In this document: positions 9,217-16,262 of the stretch, piece after piece
How the letters are laid out: each line of letters opens with the position of its first letter
Numbering within the stretch: position 1 is the first letter of the stretch
Origin: Bacteroidota bacterium
Lineage (GTDB): Bacteria; Bacteroidota; Bacteroidia; Bacteroidales; JAGONC01
Assembly: GCA_022711405.1 (NCBI GenBank)
Contig: JAKLFC010000003.1
Location: forward strand, 238,843-302,842
DNA length: 64,000 nt
Direction of reading: 5' to 3'
Notes under the pieces: model-generated
What the model was told of the DNA's origin: nothing
What the model saw: the letters and a program-made list of their open reading frames with translations, nothing else
Databases searched by the model: none
Position numbers and translations under genes: made by a program

Positions 9217-9253
9217 TAATTGTCGATTGTCGATTTATAATATATGATTTGAG
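9217..9253 (+). repeat. hydG-hydF spacer with short ATTGTCG repeat
   Basis: The 37-base gap between hydG and hydF contains two tandem copies of the heptamer ATTGTCG (about 9221-9234), then AT-rich sequence. The words resemble those in the intergenic arrays near 56040 and 58050. It is the only sizeable gap in the maturase block. Confidence 0.45.
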
Positions 9254-10474
9254 ATGACCAGAGGCAGAGAAACAAAACCCCACATCGGGATCTTCGGGCG
9301 GCGGAATACAGGCAAGAGCTCCTTTATCAACACCCTGGTGAAACAACAGATCGCCATTGTGTCGGAACAGGCAGGAACCACTACCGATCCGGTCAGAAAA
9401 TCCATCGAGATCTTTGGAATCGGGCCTGCCATTGTGATCGACACCGCCGGCATCGACGATGTGGGAGAGCTTGGTGCCAAACGTGTCAGTAAAACCATGG
9501 AAGTGCTCCGAACCGTTGACTGTGCTGTACTGCTGATCGCCGGAAGCCGTTTCGGTGATGAAGAAAGAAACCTGATCCGGCAGTTTGGCGAATGGGACAT
9601 TCCTTTCCTGATCATACACAACAAGGAAGACCTGGAAGAAATCCTTCCTGAAACCGAACGGATCATCAGCGAACAGACCGGATCAGGAGTAATCAGGTTC
9701 AGCACGTTGCACGACGGATATCTGCCGGAAGTGATCCGTGCACTGAAAGATGTCATCCCGGATACAGCCTATCAGCAACCTACACTGATCGGCGATATTA
9801 TTCATAGAAATGACTATATTGTCCTCATCACCCCCATTGACCAGGAAGCGCCCGACGGCAGGATGATCCTTCCCCAGGTCATGGTGATCAGGGACGTGCT
9901 TGACCACGATGGCATCAATATCGTGCTCAAAGAGAACCAGGTCGGACAGTTTTTTCAGACATCGGGCATCCGACCGGCACTGGCCATCACCGACAGCCAG
10001 GTATTCGGCAAGGTAAAGGATATGGTACCCGACTCAGTTCCACTGACGAGTTTCAGCATTATCATGGCCCGTCAGAGAGGCAATTTTGACCATTATCTCA
10101 AAGGCACATCGCAGCTTGATCGTCTGAAGGACGGCGACAGGGTACTGATCCTCGAATCGTGCACCCACCAGGTGAATTGTGACGACATCGGTCGCTTCAA
10201 GCTGCCACGCTGGATACGGGAGTTCACAGGGAAGGACATCCAGGTTGATGTGGTGGCGGGGCTTGATCCTGTACCCGGTAACATCCGTACCTATCAACTG
10301 ATCATTCAGTGCGGAGGTTGCATGGTCACGCGCAAGCAACTGAAAAACAGACTGAAACCCGCTATTGACGCCGGAGTACCGGTGACCAATTACGGGATGG
10401 CCATTGCTCATATGAATGGCATCTTCCAGCGGGCCACCAAACCCTTCATGATAAATAACGGATCCAATGGATGA
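9254..10474 (+). CDS. hydF: [FeFe]-hydrogenase maturation GTPase HydF
   Basis: HydF is the scaffold on which the diiron subcluster of the H-cluster is assembled before transfer to HydA. The N-terminal GTPase domain shows the P-loop GRRNTGKS (15-22), a G3-like DTAGID and G4-like NKED. The C-terminal cluster-binding signature CxHx47CxxC is present: C303, H305, C353 and C356 (SCTH and CGGC). The spacing lies in the normal range for HydF. The length of 406 residues is typical. It overlaps hydE by eight bases, consistent with coupled translation of the two proteins. Confidence 0.96.
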   Translation: MTRGRETKPHIGIFGRRNTGKSSFINTLVKQQIAIVSEQAGTTTDPVRKSIEIFGIGPAIVIDTAGIDDVGELGAKRVSKTMEVLRTVDCAVLLIAGSRFGDEERNLIRQFGEWDIPFLIIHNKEDLEEILPETERIISEQTGSGVIRFSTLHDGYLPEVIRALKDVIPDTAYQQPTLIGDIIHRNDYIVLITPIDQEAPDGRMILPQVMVIRDVLDHDGINIVLKENQVGQFFQTSGIRPALAITDSQVFGKVKDMVPDSVPLTSFSIIMARQRGNFDHYLKGTSQLDRLKDGDRVLILESCTHQVNCDDIGRFKLPRWIREFTGKDIQVDVVAGLDPVPGNIRTYQLIIQCGGCMVTRKQLKNRLKPAIDAGVPVTNYGMAIAHMNGIFQRATKPFMINNGSNG

Positions 10475-11540
10475 CCTGATGCCTGACCAGGACCTGAACC
10501 GCGACCAGATCATCCGCCTGCTCTCGGCTGATGGGGTCCATGAAAAAGAACAGATCTTCTCCAGAGCCTGCGAGATCAAAAAGGTTCATACAGGAGAAAA
10601 GATAGTTGTCAGAGGCCTGATCGAATTGTCGAATATCTGCCGGAAAAATTGTCTTTACTGTGGAGTAAGAAAAGAAAATCACAGCGTTCACCGGTATGAG
10701 ATACCGGACGCTGAGGTGCTTGAAGTGGTTAAAAAAGCGATGGAGGAGGGTTATACTTCTCTGGTCATCCAATCAGGAGAGAGGACCGACCAGGTGTTCA
10801 TCCACCGCATCGAACGGCTGCTGAGGAAAATTCAGGTTATGACCGGTCACGGGATGCGGATCACTTTATCGTGCGGGGAACAAAGCCCGGAGACTTACCG
10901 CCGCTGGGCAGACAGCGGTGCACATCGCTATCTGCTGAGGATCGAGACCACCAACCGTGATCTTTTCCGTTCGATCCATCCCCGCGATGGCAGCCATCTT
11001 TACGACAGCCGCATCAGGGCACTGCAAGACCTGAAAGAAGCAGGGTACTTGGTGGGTACAGGAGTCATGATCGGCCTTCCTGGTCAGACAATAGAGGACC
11101 TGGCCAATGATCTGTTGTTTATAAAGGATTTCAGCATCGATATGGTGGGAATGGGACCCTACATCGAGCATGAAAAAACACCGCTGTTTGCTGAAAGGGA
11201 CCGTTTATGGCCAGCTGAAAAACGACTGGAGAAAAGTCTTTTAATGATCGCCGTTTTACGCCTGCTGATGAAAAACATCAATATTGCTTCATCCACTGCC
11301 CTGGACGTACTGAGTCCGAAGGGGAGAGCCATGGCGTTCCATGCAGGGGCCAACGTACTCATGCCCAATATTACACCAGTGCGCTACCGTGAAGATTACC
11401 TGATCTATCAGGGAAAACCGGTACTGCTGGAAGCAACGGAACTGATCACCCGCATCAGTTCTGAGTTACCTGACGGATCCCGGATCGACCTGGCCGATTG
11501 GGGAGATTCAAGGAGATCATCCATGCCTGCATTCTGTTAA
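10467..11540 (+). CDS. hydE: [FeFe]-hydrogenase H-cluster maturase HydE
   Basis: HydE is a radical SAM enzyme of the BioB/PylB-like group needed to build the dithiolate bridge of the H-cluster. The radical SAM motif is C58-x3-C62-x2-C65 (CRKNCLYC). The length of 357 residues is normal. The C-terminal region has no CX7CX2C motif, so the optional second cluster seen in Thermotoga HydE, which is not essential for activity, is absent. The ATG at 10467 lies inside the end of hydF; an in-frame ATG at 10479 would remove four residues. It closes the hydrogenase island: a new promoter element starts seven bases after its stop codon. Confidence 0.95.
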   Translation: MDDLMPDQDLNRDQIIRLLSADGVHEKEQIFSRACEIKKVHTGEKIVVRGLIELSNICRKNCLYCGVRKENHSVHRYEIPDAEVLEVVKKAMEEGYTSLVIQSGERTDQVFIHRIERLLRKIQVMTGHGMRITLSCGEQSPETYRRWADSGAHRYLLRIETTNRDLFRSIHPRDGSHLYDSRIRALQDLKEAGYLVGTGVMIGLPGQTIEDLANDLLFIKDFSIDMVGMGPYIEHEKTPLFAERDRLWPAEKRLEKSLLMIAVLRLLMKNINIASSTALDVLSPKGRAMAFHAGANVLMPNITPVRYREDYLIYQGKPVLLEATELITRISSELPDGSRIDLADWGDSRRSSMPAFC

Positions 11541-11546
11541 AATGCT

Positions 11547-11554
11547 TATATTTG
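11547..11554 (+). promoter_or_regulatory. Bacteroidota -7 element TATATTTG
   Basis: The sequence TATATTTG matches the Bacteroidota -7 consensus TAnnTTTG. It lies just after the hydE stop codon and about 70 bases before the outer-membrane protein gene, so it probably starts a new transcript. No clear -33 TTTG was found at the right distance. Confidence 0.55.
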
Positions 11555-11624
11555 TCTTTTCCGGAAGCCAGATGGTAAATAAGTGAAGGGATCCTGCATT
11601 TTCCGGACAATAGTATAGCCGGAA

Positions 11625-12752
11625 ATGAGAACATTGAGCATTCTTCTTCTTTTCATCCTGTTCCAGATCAGTGCAACAGGGCAGAAGGATTATTTCATTA
11701 GGGGACCCTCCTTGTCGCATGGTGTAAAAATCATCGATGGCGGCGAGTTGTTAAACTCCAGCGTCTGCATGGTCAGGATCGGAAAGACAGTCACGGAATA
11801 TTCTCCGTATGATGTCAATGAGTATGGATTTGCTGATGGCAGAGTGTATCTGTCCAGAAAGATTATTCTTTCGGATTCGATTAAGCAGGTCTTCCTTGAA
11901 CGTCTCACCAGTGGCAATGCAACGCTTTACTTTTACAGAGGGCAGGGATGCAGAACATTTTTCCTGGAAAAGGAAGATTCCGTTCTGACGGAACTTGCAG
12001 ATAAATGGGAAAATAAAGGCGAACCAGGGTATCGGGAAAAACTTCATGAGATGACCTCAGACTGTCCTGAAGTAAGTACTGCTGCCAGGCTTGTCACCTA
12101 TAAAAAGGCATCCCTGACAAAATTCATAGAGCGGTACGACCGATGTGTCAAAAGGCCCTTTCCGTATTTGAAGTACGGATTTTTCGTTAGTTATGGAACA
12201 ACCCGTCTTATCAAACCTGCCGATTTGAACCATCCCAGCCTTGATCAAATGGATATCCCCAGGGATGGAAACTGGGTTTTCAGCATATTTATTGATTATC
12301 CTATCCTGGTAAGCGATTTTTCATTATGTAATGAATTGTCCTTTTTTCAATATGATTTTTCTGCCAGTGAACATATTGAAAACAAGGATATTGATTTTGT
12401 TGCCAACGTATCGGGATTCAATCTGCCTTTTTTCATCCGCTACAGGTTGCCCATCCATAAAATCAGACCCTATCTGAATACCGGTGGAATGTACACTTAT
12501 CATCTGAAAAACGAAAGTACGATCTATGAGGCATTCATAGATCAGCCAGTCGTTACAACAGGATATGTCGATGAAACACAGCTAATTTCTGATCAGTATA
12601 TTGGATATATTTTCGGGGGCGGCCTTGAATATGATATTCTTTTTAGAAAGTCCGTATTCTTCGAGATACGCTATCGTCAGCAGTACGGATTTTCTGAAGG
12701 TAATTCGTTTGTGATGTCAGGCCTGAGCTTTAGTGCAGGTTTTCATTTTTAA
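11625..12752 (+). CDS. predicted outer-membrane beta-barrel protein
   Basis: This 375-residue protein of unknown function begins with a typical Sec signal peptide (about 1-19, ending SATGQ). Residues 20-180 form a mixed domain with four cysteines. The C-terminal half has alternating hydrophobic strands and ends in aromatic FSAGFHF, the usual signature of an outer-membrane barrel in Bacteroidota. The next gene, a lipoprotein, starts two bases after its stop, so the two are co-transcribed and may act together at the cell surface. The sequence looks more AT-rich than the hydrogenase genes. No family name could be assigned with confidence; a PorT-like barrel is the closest general description. 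Confidence 0.65.
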   Translation: MRTLSILLLFILFQISATGQKDYFIRGPSLSHGVKIIDGGELLNSSVCMVRIGKTVTEYSPYDVNEYGFADGRVYLSRKIILSDSIKQVFLERLTSGNATLYFYRGQGCRTFFLEKEDSVLTELADKWENKGEPGYREKLHEMTSDCPEVSTAARLVTYKKASLTKFIERYDRCVKRPFPYLKYGFFVSYGTTRLIKPADLNHPSLDQMDIPRDGNWVFSIFIDYPILVSDFSLCNELSFFQYDFSASEHIENKDIDFVANVSGFNLPFFIRYRLPIHKIRPYLNTGGMYTYHLKNESTIYEAFIDQPVVTTGYVDETQLISDQYIGYIFGGGLEYDILFRKSVFFEIRYRQQYGFSEGNSFVMSGLSFSAGFHF

Positions 12753-12754
12753 CT

Positions 12755-14464
12755 ATGAAAAGTTACTGGATCTATCCCGTCATAGCCGTTACCATCCTTG
12801 CAGGGTGTGCCAAAGAGGCTGAATTTACCTCCAAGAGTTATCCGTATGTCATCACCAGACCTGTTACGGAAATTGATCCGGGCGGGGCTACCTATGTTGC
12901 TGAGCTGGTTGATCCAGGCAAGGAGATTATCCGGGATTTCGGCTTCAGATGGTCGGATAAAAAATCCGAGTATTCTGTAAGTCTGTTTGAGAATGAGCCG
13001 GTTGGAAATTTCACGATCAGGATCGTCAGTGATCTGGATAAAGATGTGGTTTATTCGGTCAGGGCATACATAGCTACAGAACAATCGCTGATACTGGGCA
13101 ATGTGGTTTCTTTTAAGAGCCAGGGATCTGAACTTCCCGTGATTAGTGACTTTTCCCCGGAAGAAGGTTTCGATGGAACCACGGTAACCCTTACCGGTAA
13201 ATTTTTCAGCCAATTACCGGACAACAACAGGGTATACATCAACAATCTGAAGGCAACTGTTATTTTTTCATCAACGGATTCCATCGTATTCGTGACACCA
13301 CAGATGTCCTATTCAGGAGCGGCTCAGGTATCGCTTTCCGTCGGATCCAAGAACGTCATTGCCAGTAAACCGTTTACCATTATTGGGCCGGAACTCGAAT
13401 CCCTATCAGCCAGCAAGGGACATTCAGGAGATTATGCGATATTAACCGGTAAGAACCTTATTCAGAATGGCAGTAAGCTCGATGTGCTTTTCGGAGAATT
13501 GAGCGCACAAATCATTTCATTTTCTGAAACCCAGATCAGGGTTGTTATTCCATCCCCACCTGATCAGCTTATGGAGGATGTTACCGTGATTCCATGGATC
13601 ACAAACGGGATGAAATCGGATACACTGAAAGAACCCTATTTAATCGAACATTCGTGGGAGAGCAGGCAAAAACCTTCCTTCAGATATGAGCAGCATTACC
13701 AGGCCTTTTCGTGGAACGGCAGTGGTTATATCCTTGAAACAGACAAAAATATACTATATCGGTATGATCCTGATTGGGATGCATGGATTGCTGTTTCATC
13801 ATTTCCGGGAGGATCATCCTATTACAGTTTGTACATCGTGATGGGAGACATCCTGTACAAGGTGGGAGGGACGGCTTCATGGGGGTTCTTGCCCGTTTAT
13901 GAAGTATGGGAGTACCATTTTATTGAGAATACCTGGATCCAAAAAAATGATATTCCTTTCAATTTTCACTTTGCGGTTAGTTATACTATGGAGCAGACCG
14001 CCCATATTATCACCGACATGGGACAATGCTGGAAATATCAACCAGAAACAGACAGTTTTACACGATTGAATGATTTTCCTGCTGTTTTTACGGATGATTT
14101 CGCCTCCGCGTTTATGAGTAATGGTAATCAATACGTGGCAACCTATGGTAACACATGGATCTATGATCCATTGAATGATGCATGGAATAAAGTATCCGAT
14201 AATCCCTTCCAGCAGGAGCATTATCGTATCGATGCCATCGGATTTGCTATGAACAATACAGGTTATGTCTTACATTCAGGGGATTATTTATATAAGTACG
14301 ATGTTGCGGAAGACAGGTGGGTGCTTACATCATTCTATCCCGGGTGTGCAGGTTACGAGGCATATAAAACCATGTTTGTCCTTGACGATGAAGCCTATGT
14401 TGCAGCGACCTATTCCTATGCGTACTCCTGCGCTCCCCTATTATTCAGATACCGGGAATTATGA
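12755..14464 (+). CDS. TIG-domain and Kelch-like lipoprotein
   Basis: This 569-residue protein has a lipoprotein signal with lipobox LAGC (C18). An Ig-like region (about 25-125) is followed by two IPT/TIG domains (about 128-210 and 213-290), recognisable by FSPEEGFDGTTVTLTG and SASKGHSGDYAILTG. The C-terminal half (about 300-560) has repeated blocks with paired Gly/Tyr/Trp patterns such as YRYDPDWDAWIAVSSFPGG and WIYDPLNDAWNKVSD, which look like Kelch beta-propeller blades. Such proteins usually mediate binding at the cell surface. It starts two bases after the barrel protein and is probably its partner. The ligand cannot be predicted from the sequence. Confidence 0.75.
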   Translation: MKSYWIYPVIAVTILAGCAKEAEFTSKSYPYVITRPVTEIDPGGATYVAELVDPGKEIIRDFGFRWSDKKSEYSVSLFENEPVGNFTIRIVSDLDKDVVYSVRAYIATEQSLILGNVVSFKSQGSELPVISDFSPEEGFDGTTVTLTGKFFSQLPDNNRVYINNLKATVIFSSTDSIVFVTPQMSYSGAAQVSLSVGSKNVIASKPFTIIGPELESLSASKGHSGDYAILTGKNLIQNGSKLDVLFGELSAQIISFSETQIRVVIPSPPDQLMEDVTVIPWITNGMKSDTLKEPYLIEHSWESRQKPSFRYEQHYQAFSWNGSGYILETDKNILYRYDPDWDAWIAVSSFPGGSSYYSLYIVMGDILYKVGGTASWGFLPVYEVWEYHFIENTWIQKNDIPFNFHFAVSYTMEQTAHIITDMGQCWKYQPETDSFTRLNDFPAVFTDDFASAFMSNGNQYVATYGNTWIYDPLNDAWNKVSDNPFQQEHYRIDAIGFAMNNTGYVLHSGDYLYKYDVAEDRWVLTSFYPGCAGYEAYKTMFVLDDEAYVAATYSYAYSCAPLLFRYREL

Positions 14465-14531
14465 TGGCTTAACCTGCTTTCCGCAGAACAGGTCGACCCT
14501 GAGCTTTTTTAATAATGTACCAAATAATGCG

Positions 14532-14539
14532 TAATTTTG
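14532..14539 (+). promoter_or_regulatory. Bacteroidota -7 element TAATTTTG
   Basis: TAATTTTG fits TAnnTTTG exactly and lies 25 bases before the small basic reading frame at 14565. A T-run at 14505-14510 sits roughly where a -33 element would be. It supports expression of the small gene. Confidence 0.5.
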
Positions 14540-14564
14540 TAAAAATCCTTGAAATGTAATACGT

Positions 14565-14726
14565 ATGAAAGGAATCGGTAACAGGCAGAATAAAATGCAG
14601 CCAGGCAGGGTAAAGAAAAGCTCTTTTTCAGGACCGGTCAAGGGAAAAGGGACTAGTTCCCCGGCCTATGCTTCTCAGGTAAAGCAGATAAGACCTGCCA
14701 ACAAAAGGATGCAGGGCTCGAAATAG
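14565..14726 (+). CDS. small, highly basic protein (53 residues)
   Basis: An intact reading frame of 53 codons lies in the otherwise empty stretch between the Kelch-like lipoprotein and the methyltransferase. The product has nine Lys and four Arg and no Asp or Glu, with many Gly, Ser, Pro and Gln. Such a composition suggests binding to RNA, DNA or ribosomes. No signal peptide or membrane segment is present. A consensus -7 element (14532-14539) sits at a suitable distance. I do not recognise the family. The minus-strand frame through the same region lacks comparable support. Chance is possible for a frame this short, so confidence is moderate. Confidence 0.45.
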   Translation: MKGIGNRQNKMQPGRVKKSSFSGPVKGKGTSSPAYASQVKQIRPANKRMQGSK

Positions 14727-14772
14727 GGCCTTATGCATTTTAAAGGTAATTATCCCCATAATAAGATTTTCC

Positions 14773-15534
14773 ATGAAACAATGGTACGAATCTCTGTTTG
14801 ACAATTACGCATTTCAGTACGACAGGGAGGTTTTCACCCGGGGAACCCTGGGCGAATGTGATTTCATCGAAAAGGAGATCCTTTTCGATAAAAAAGTCCG
14901 GATCCTTGATATTGGATGCGGTACCGGCCGGCACAGCATTGAATTGACACGGCGCGGTTACCGGGTCACAGGAGTTGACCTGTCGGAATCGTTGCTTAAT
15001 CGGGCAAAGGAAAAAGCGCAGGAGGAAAGCCTGGTCATTGATTTTCAGCAGCAGGATGCCAGGGAGATGTCGTTCAGAAACGAGTTCGACGTGGCGATCA
15101 TGCTCTGCGAAGGGGCCTTTTCTTTGATGGAAACCGATGAAATGAATTTCCGTATACTTCAGAATGCAGCCCATGCCCTGAAAGATAATGGGAAGTTAAT
15201 TTTCACCACCTTAAATGGCCTTTTCCCTTTATTTCATTCTGTCAAGGATTTCATGGATGCCAATCAAGGGGAAGGCAAAGCAGTACCGGAAAACATCACC
15301 TTTGACTTGATGACATTCCGCGAGCACAATACCCTACTGGTGAAGGATGATGCAGGGAACGAAAAGCAGCTGGAATGCAACGAGCGGTATTATGCCCCCC
15401 CGGAGATCACCTGGTTGTTAAAATCACTCGACTTTAAAAAGATTGACATTTTTGGCGCGAAATTGGGTGCGTTCAGCCGCTCTGACCGGCTGACCACAGA
15501 AGATTTTGAGATGCTGGTCGTTGCGCAGAAATAA
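14773..15534 (+). CDS. class I SAM-dependent methyltransferase
   Basis: This 253-residue protein has a Rossmann-type methyltransferase core. Motif I is ILDIGCGTGRHS (about 44-55), followed by the acidic end of strand 2 in VTGVDLSES and a motif near DFQQQDAREM for adenine contact. The overall form is of the Methyltransf_25/11 group. The C-terminal part has a small lid-like insertion. The substrate is unknown and the neighbours give no clue: a small basic protein lies upstream and a DUF4126 membrane protein follows after 27 bases. The ATG at 14773 is the first in frame. Confidence 0.85.
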   Translation: MKQWYESLFDNYAFQYDREVFTRGTLGECDFIEKEILFDKKVRILDIGCGTGRHSIELTRRGYRVTGVDLSESLLNRAKEKAQEESLVIDFQQQDAREMSFRNEFDVAIMLCEGAFSLMETDEMNFRILQNAAHALKDNGKLIFTTLNGLFPLFHSVKDFMDANQGEGKAVPENITFDLMTFREHNTLLVKDDAGNEKQLECNERYYAPPEITWLLKSLDFKKIDIFGAKLGAFSRSDRLTTEDFEMLVVAQK

Positions 15535-15561
15535 GCTCAGTCCTTTCAAATCATCTTTATC

Positions 15562-16140
15562 ATGGAAAAGGAAGTCATCACGGCCGTTGCCCTTGGTGTC
15601 GGGCTGGCTGCCAGTTGCGGTTTCAGGGTGTTCGTGCCCCTGCTGGTAGCGAGCATAGCTGCCCGCACGGGTGTTTTTCCGCTGAATGAAAGTTTTCAGT
15701 GGCTGGCCAGCTGGCCGGCCATCATCAGTTTCGGTACAGCCACCATCGTCGAGATCGGTGCCTACTACATTCCGTTTGTCGACAATCTGCTCGATACCAT
15801 CACCACTCCTCTTGCCATTGGCGCCGGGACACTCCTGGTGACCTCCGTCCTGCCCATGGATAACGATTTGCTCAAATGGATCACCGGATTGATCGTGGGA
15901 GGGGGTGCTGCTGCCACCATACAGGGCGGCAGCGTGCTGACACGGCTCGCCTCCTCCAAACTGACAGCCGGTGCGGGGAATCCCGTCGTGGCAACCGGTG
16001 AGCATGCCGCCTCCATCGGGTCTTCCCTGCTCACACTGGTATCCCCGCTTCTTATCGCAGTCATCTTCTTCCTGCTGATTGTTTTCATCCTGTTCAAACT
16101 ACGGAAGCGACTGATGAAGAAAAGGGCTCATCCATCCTGA
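15562..16140 (+). CDS. DUF4126 membrane protein
   Basis: This 192-residue inner-membrane protein matches the DUF4126 pattern: an N-terminal segment rich in Ala/Gly/Ser (GLAASCGFRVFVPLLVASIAA), about five hydrophobic segments, and a basic cytoplasmic tail (LRKRLMKKR). The biochemical role of the family is unknown. It follows the methyltransferase by 27 bases on the same strand and may share its transcript. Downstream the strand switches, and the gap holds short repeats. Confidence 0.82.
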   Translation: MEKEVITAVALGVGLAASCGFRVFVPLLVASIAARTGVFPLNESFQWLASWPAIISFGTATIVEIGAYYIPFVDNLLDTITTPLAIGAGTLLVTSVLPMDNDLLKWITGLIVGGGAAATIQGGSVLTRLASSKLTAGAGNPVVATGEHAASIGSSLLTLVSPLLIAVIFFLLIVFILFKLRKRLMKKRAHPS

Positions 16141-16204
16141 CTTCAGGAGACTGCATCAGAATGTTGCACTAAGATACCCCAAGGCCTTTTATCCAATAAA
16201 TAAA

Positions 16205-16259
16205 TGGAATTTGTGTTCTGGAATTTGTTTGGAATTTGGTGCTTGTGATCTGGAATTTC
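16205..16259. repeat. TGGAATTTG direct repeats
   Basis: Four copies of a nine-base word lie at 16205-16213, 16219-16227, 16230-16238 and 16251-16259 (the last ends in C). They lie between the convergent ends of the DUF4126 gene and the T9SS cargo gene. The spacing is irregular (5, 2 and 12 bases). No coding potential or hairpin is evident. Confidence 0.7.
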
Positions 16260-16262
16260 CCC

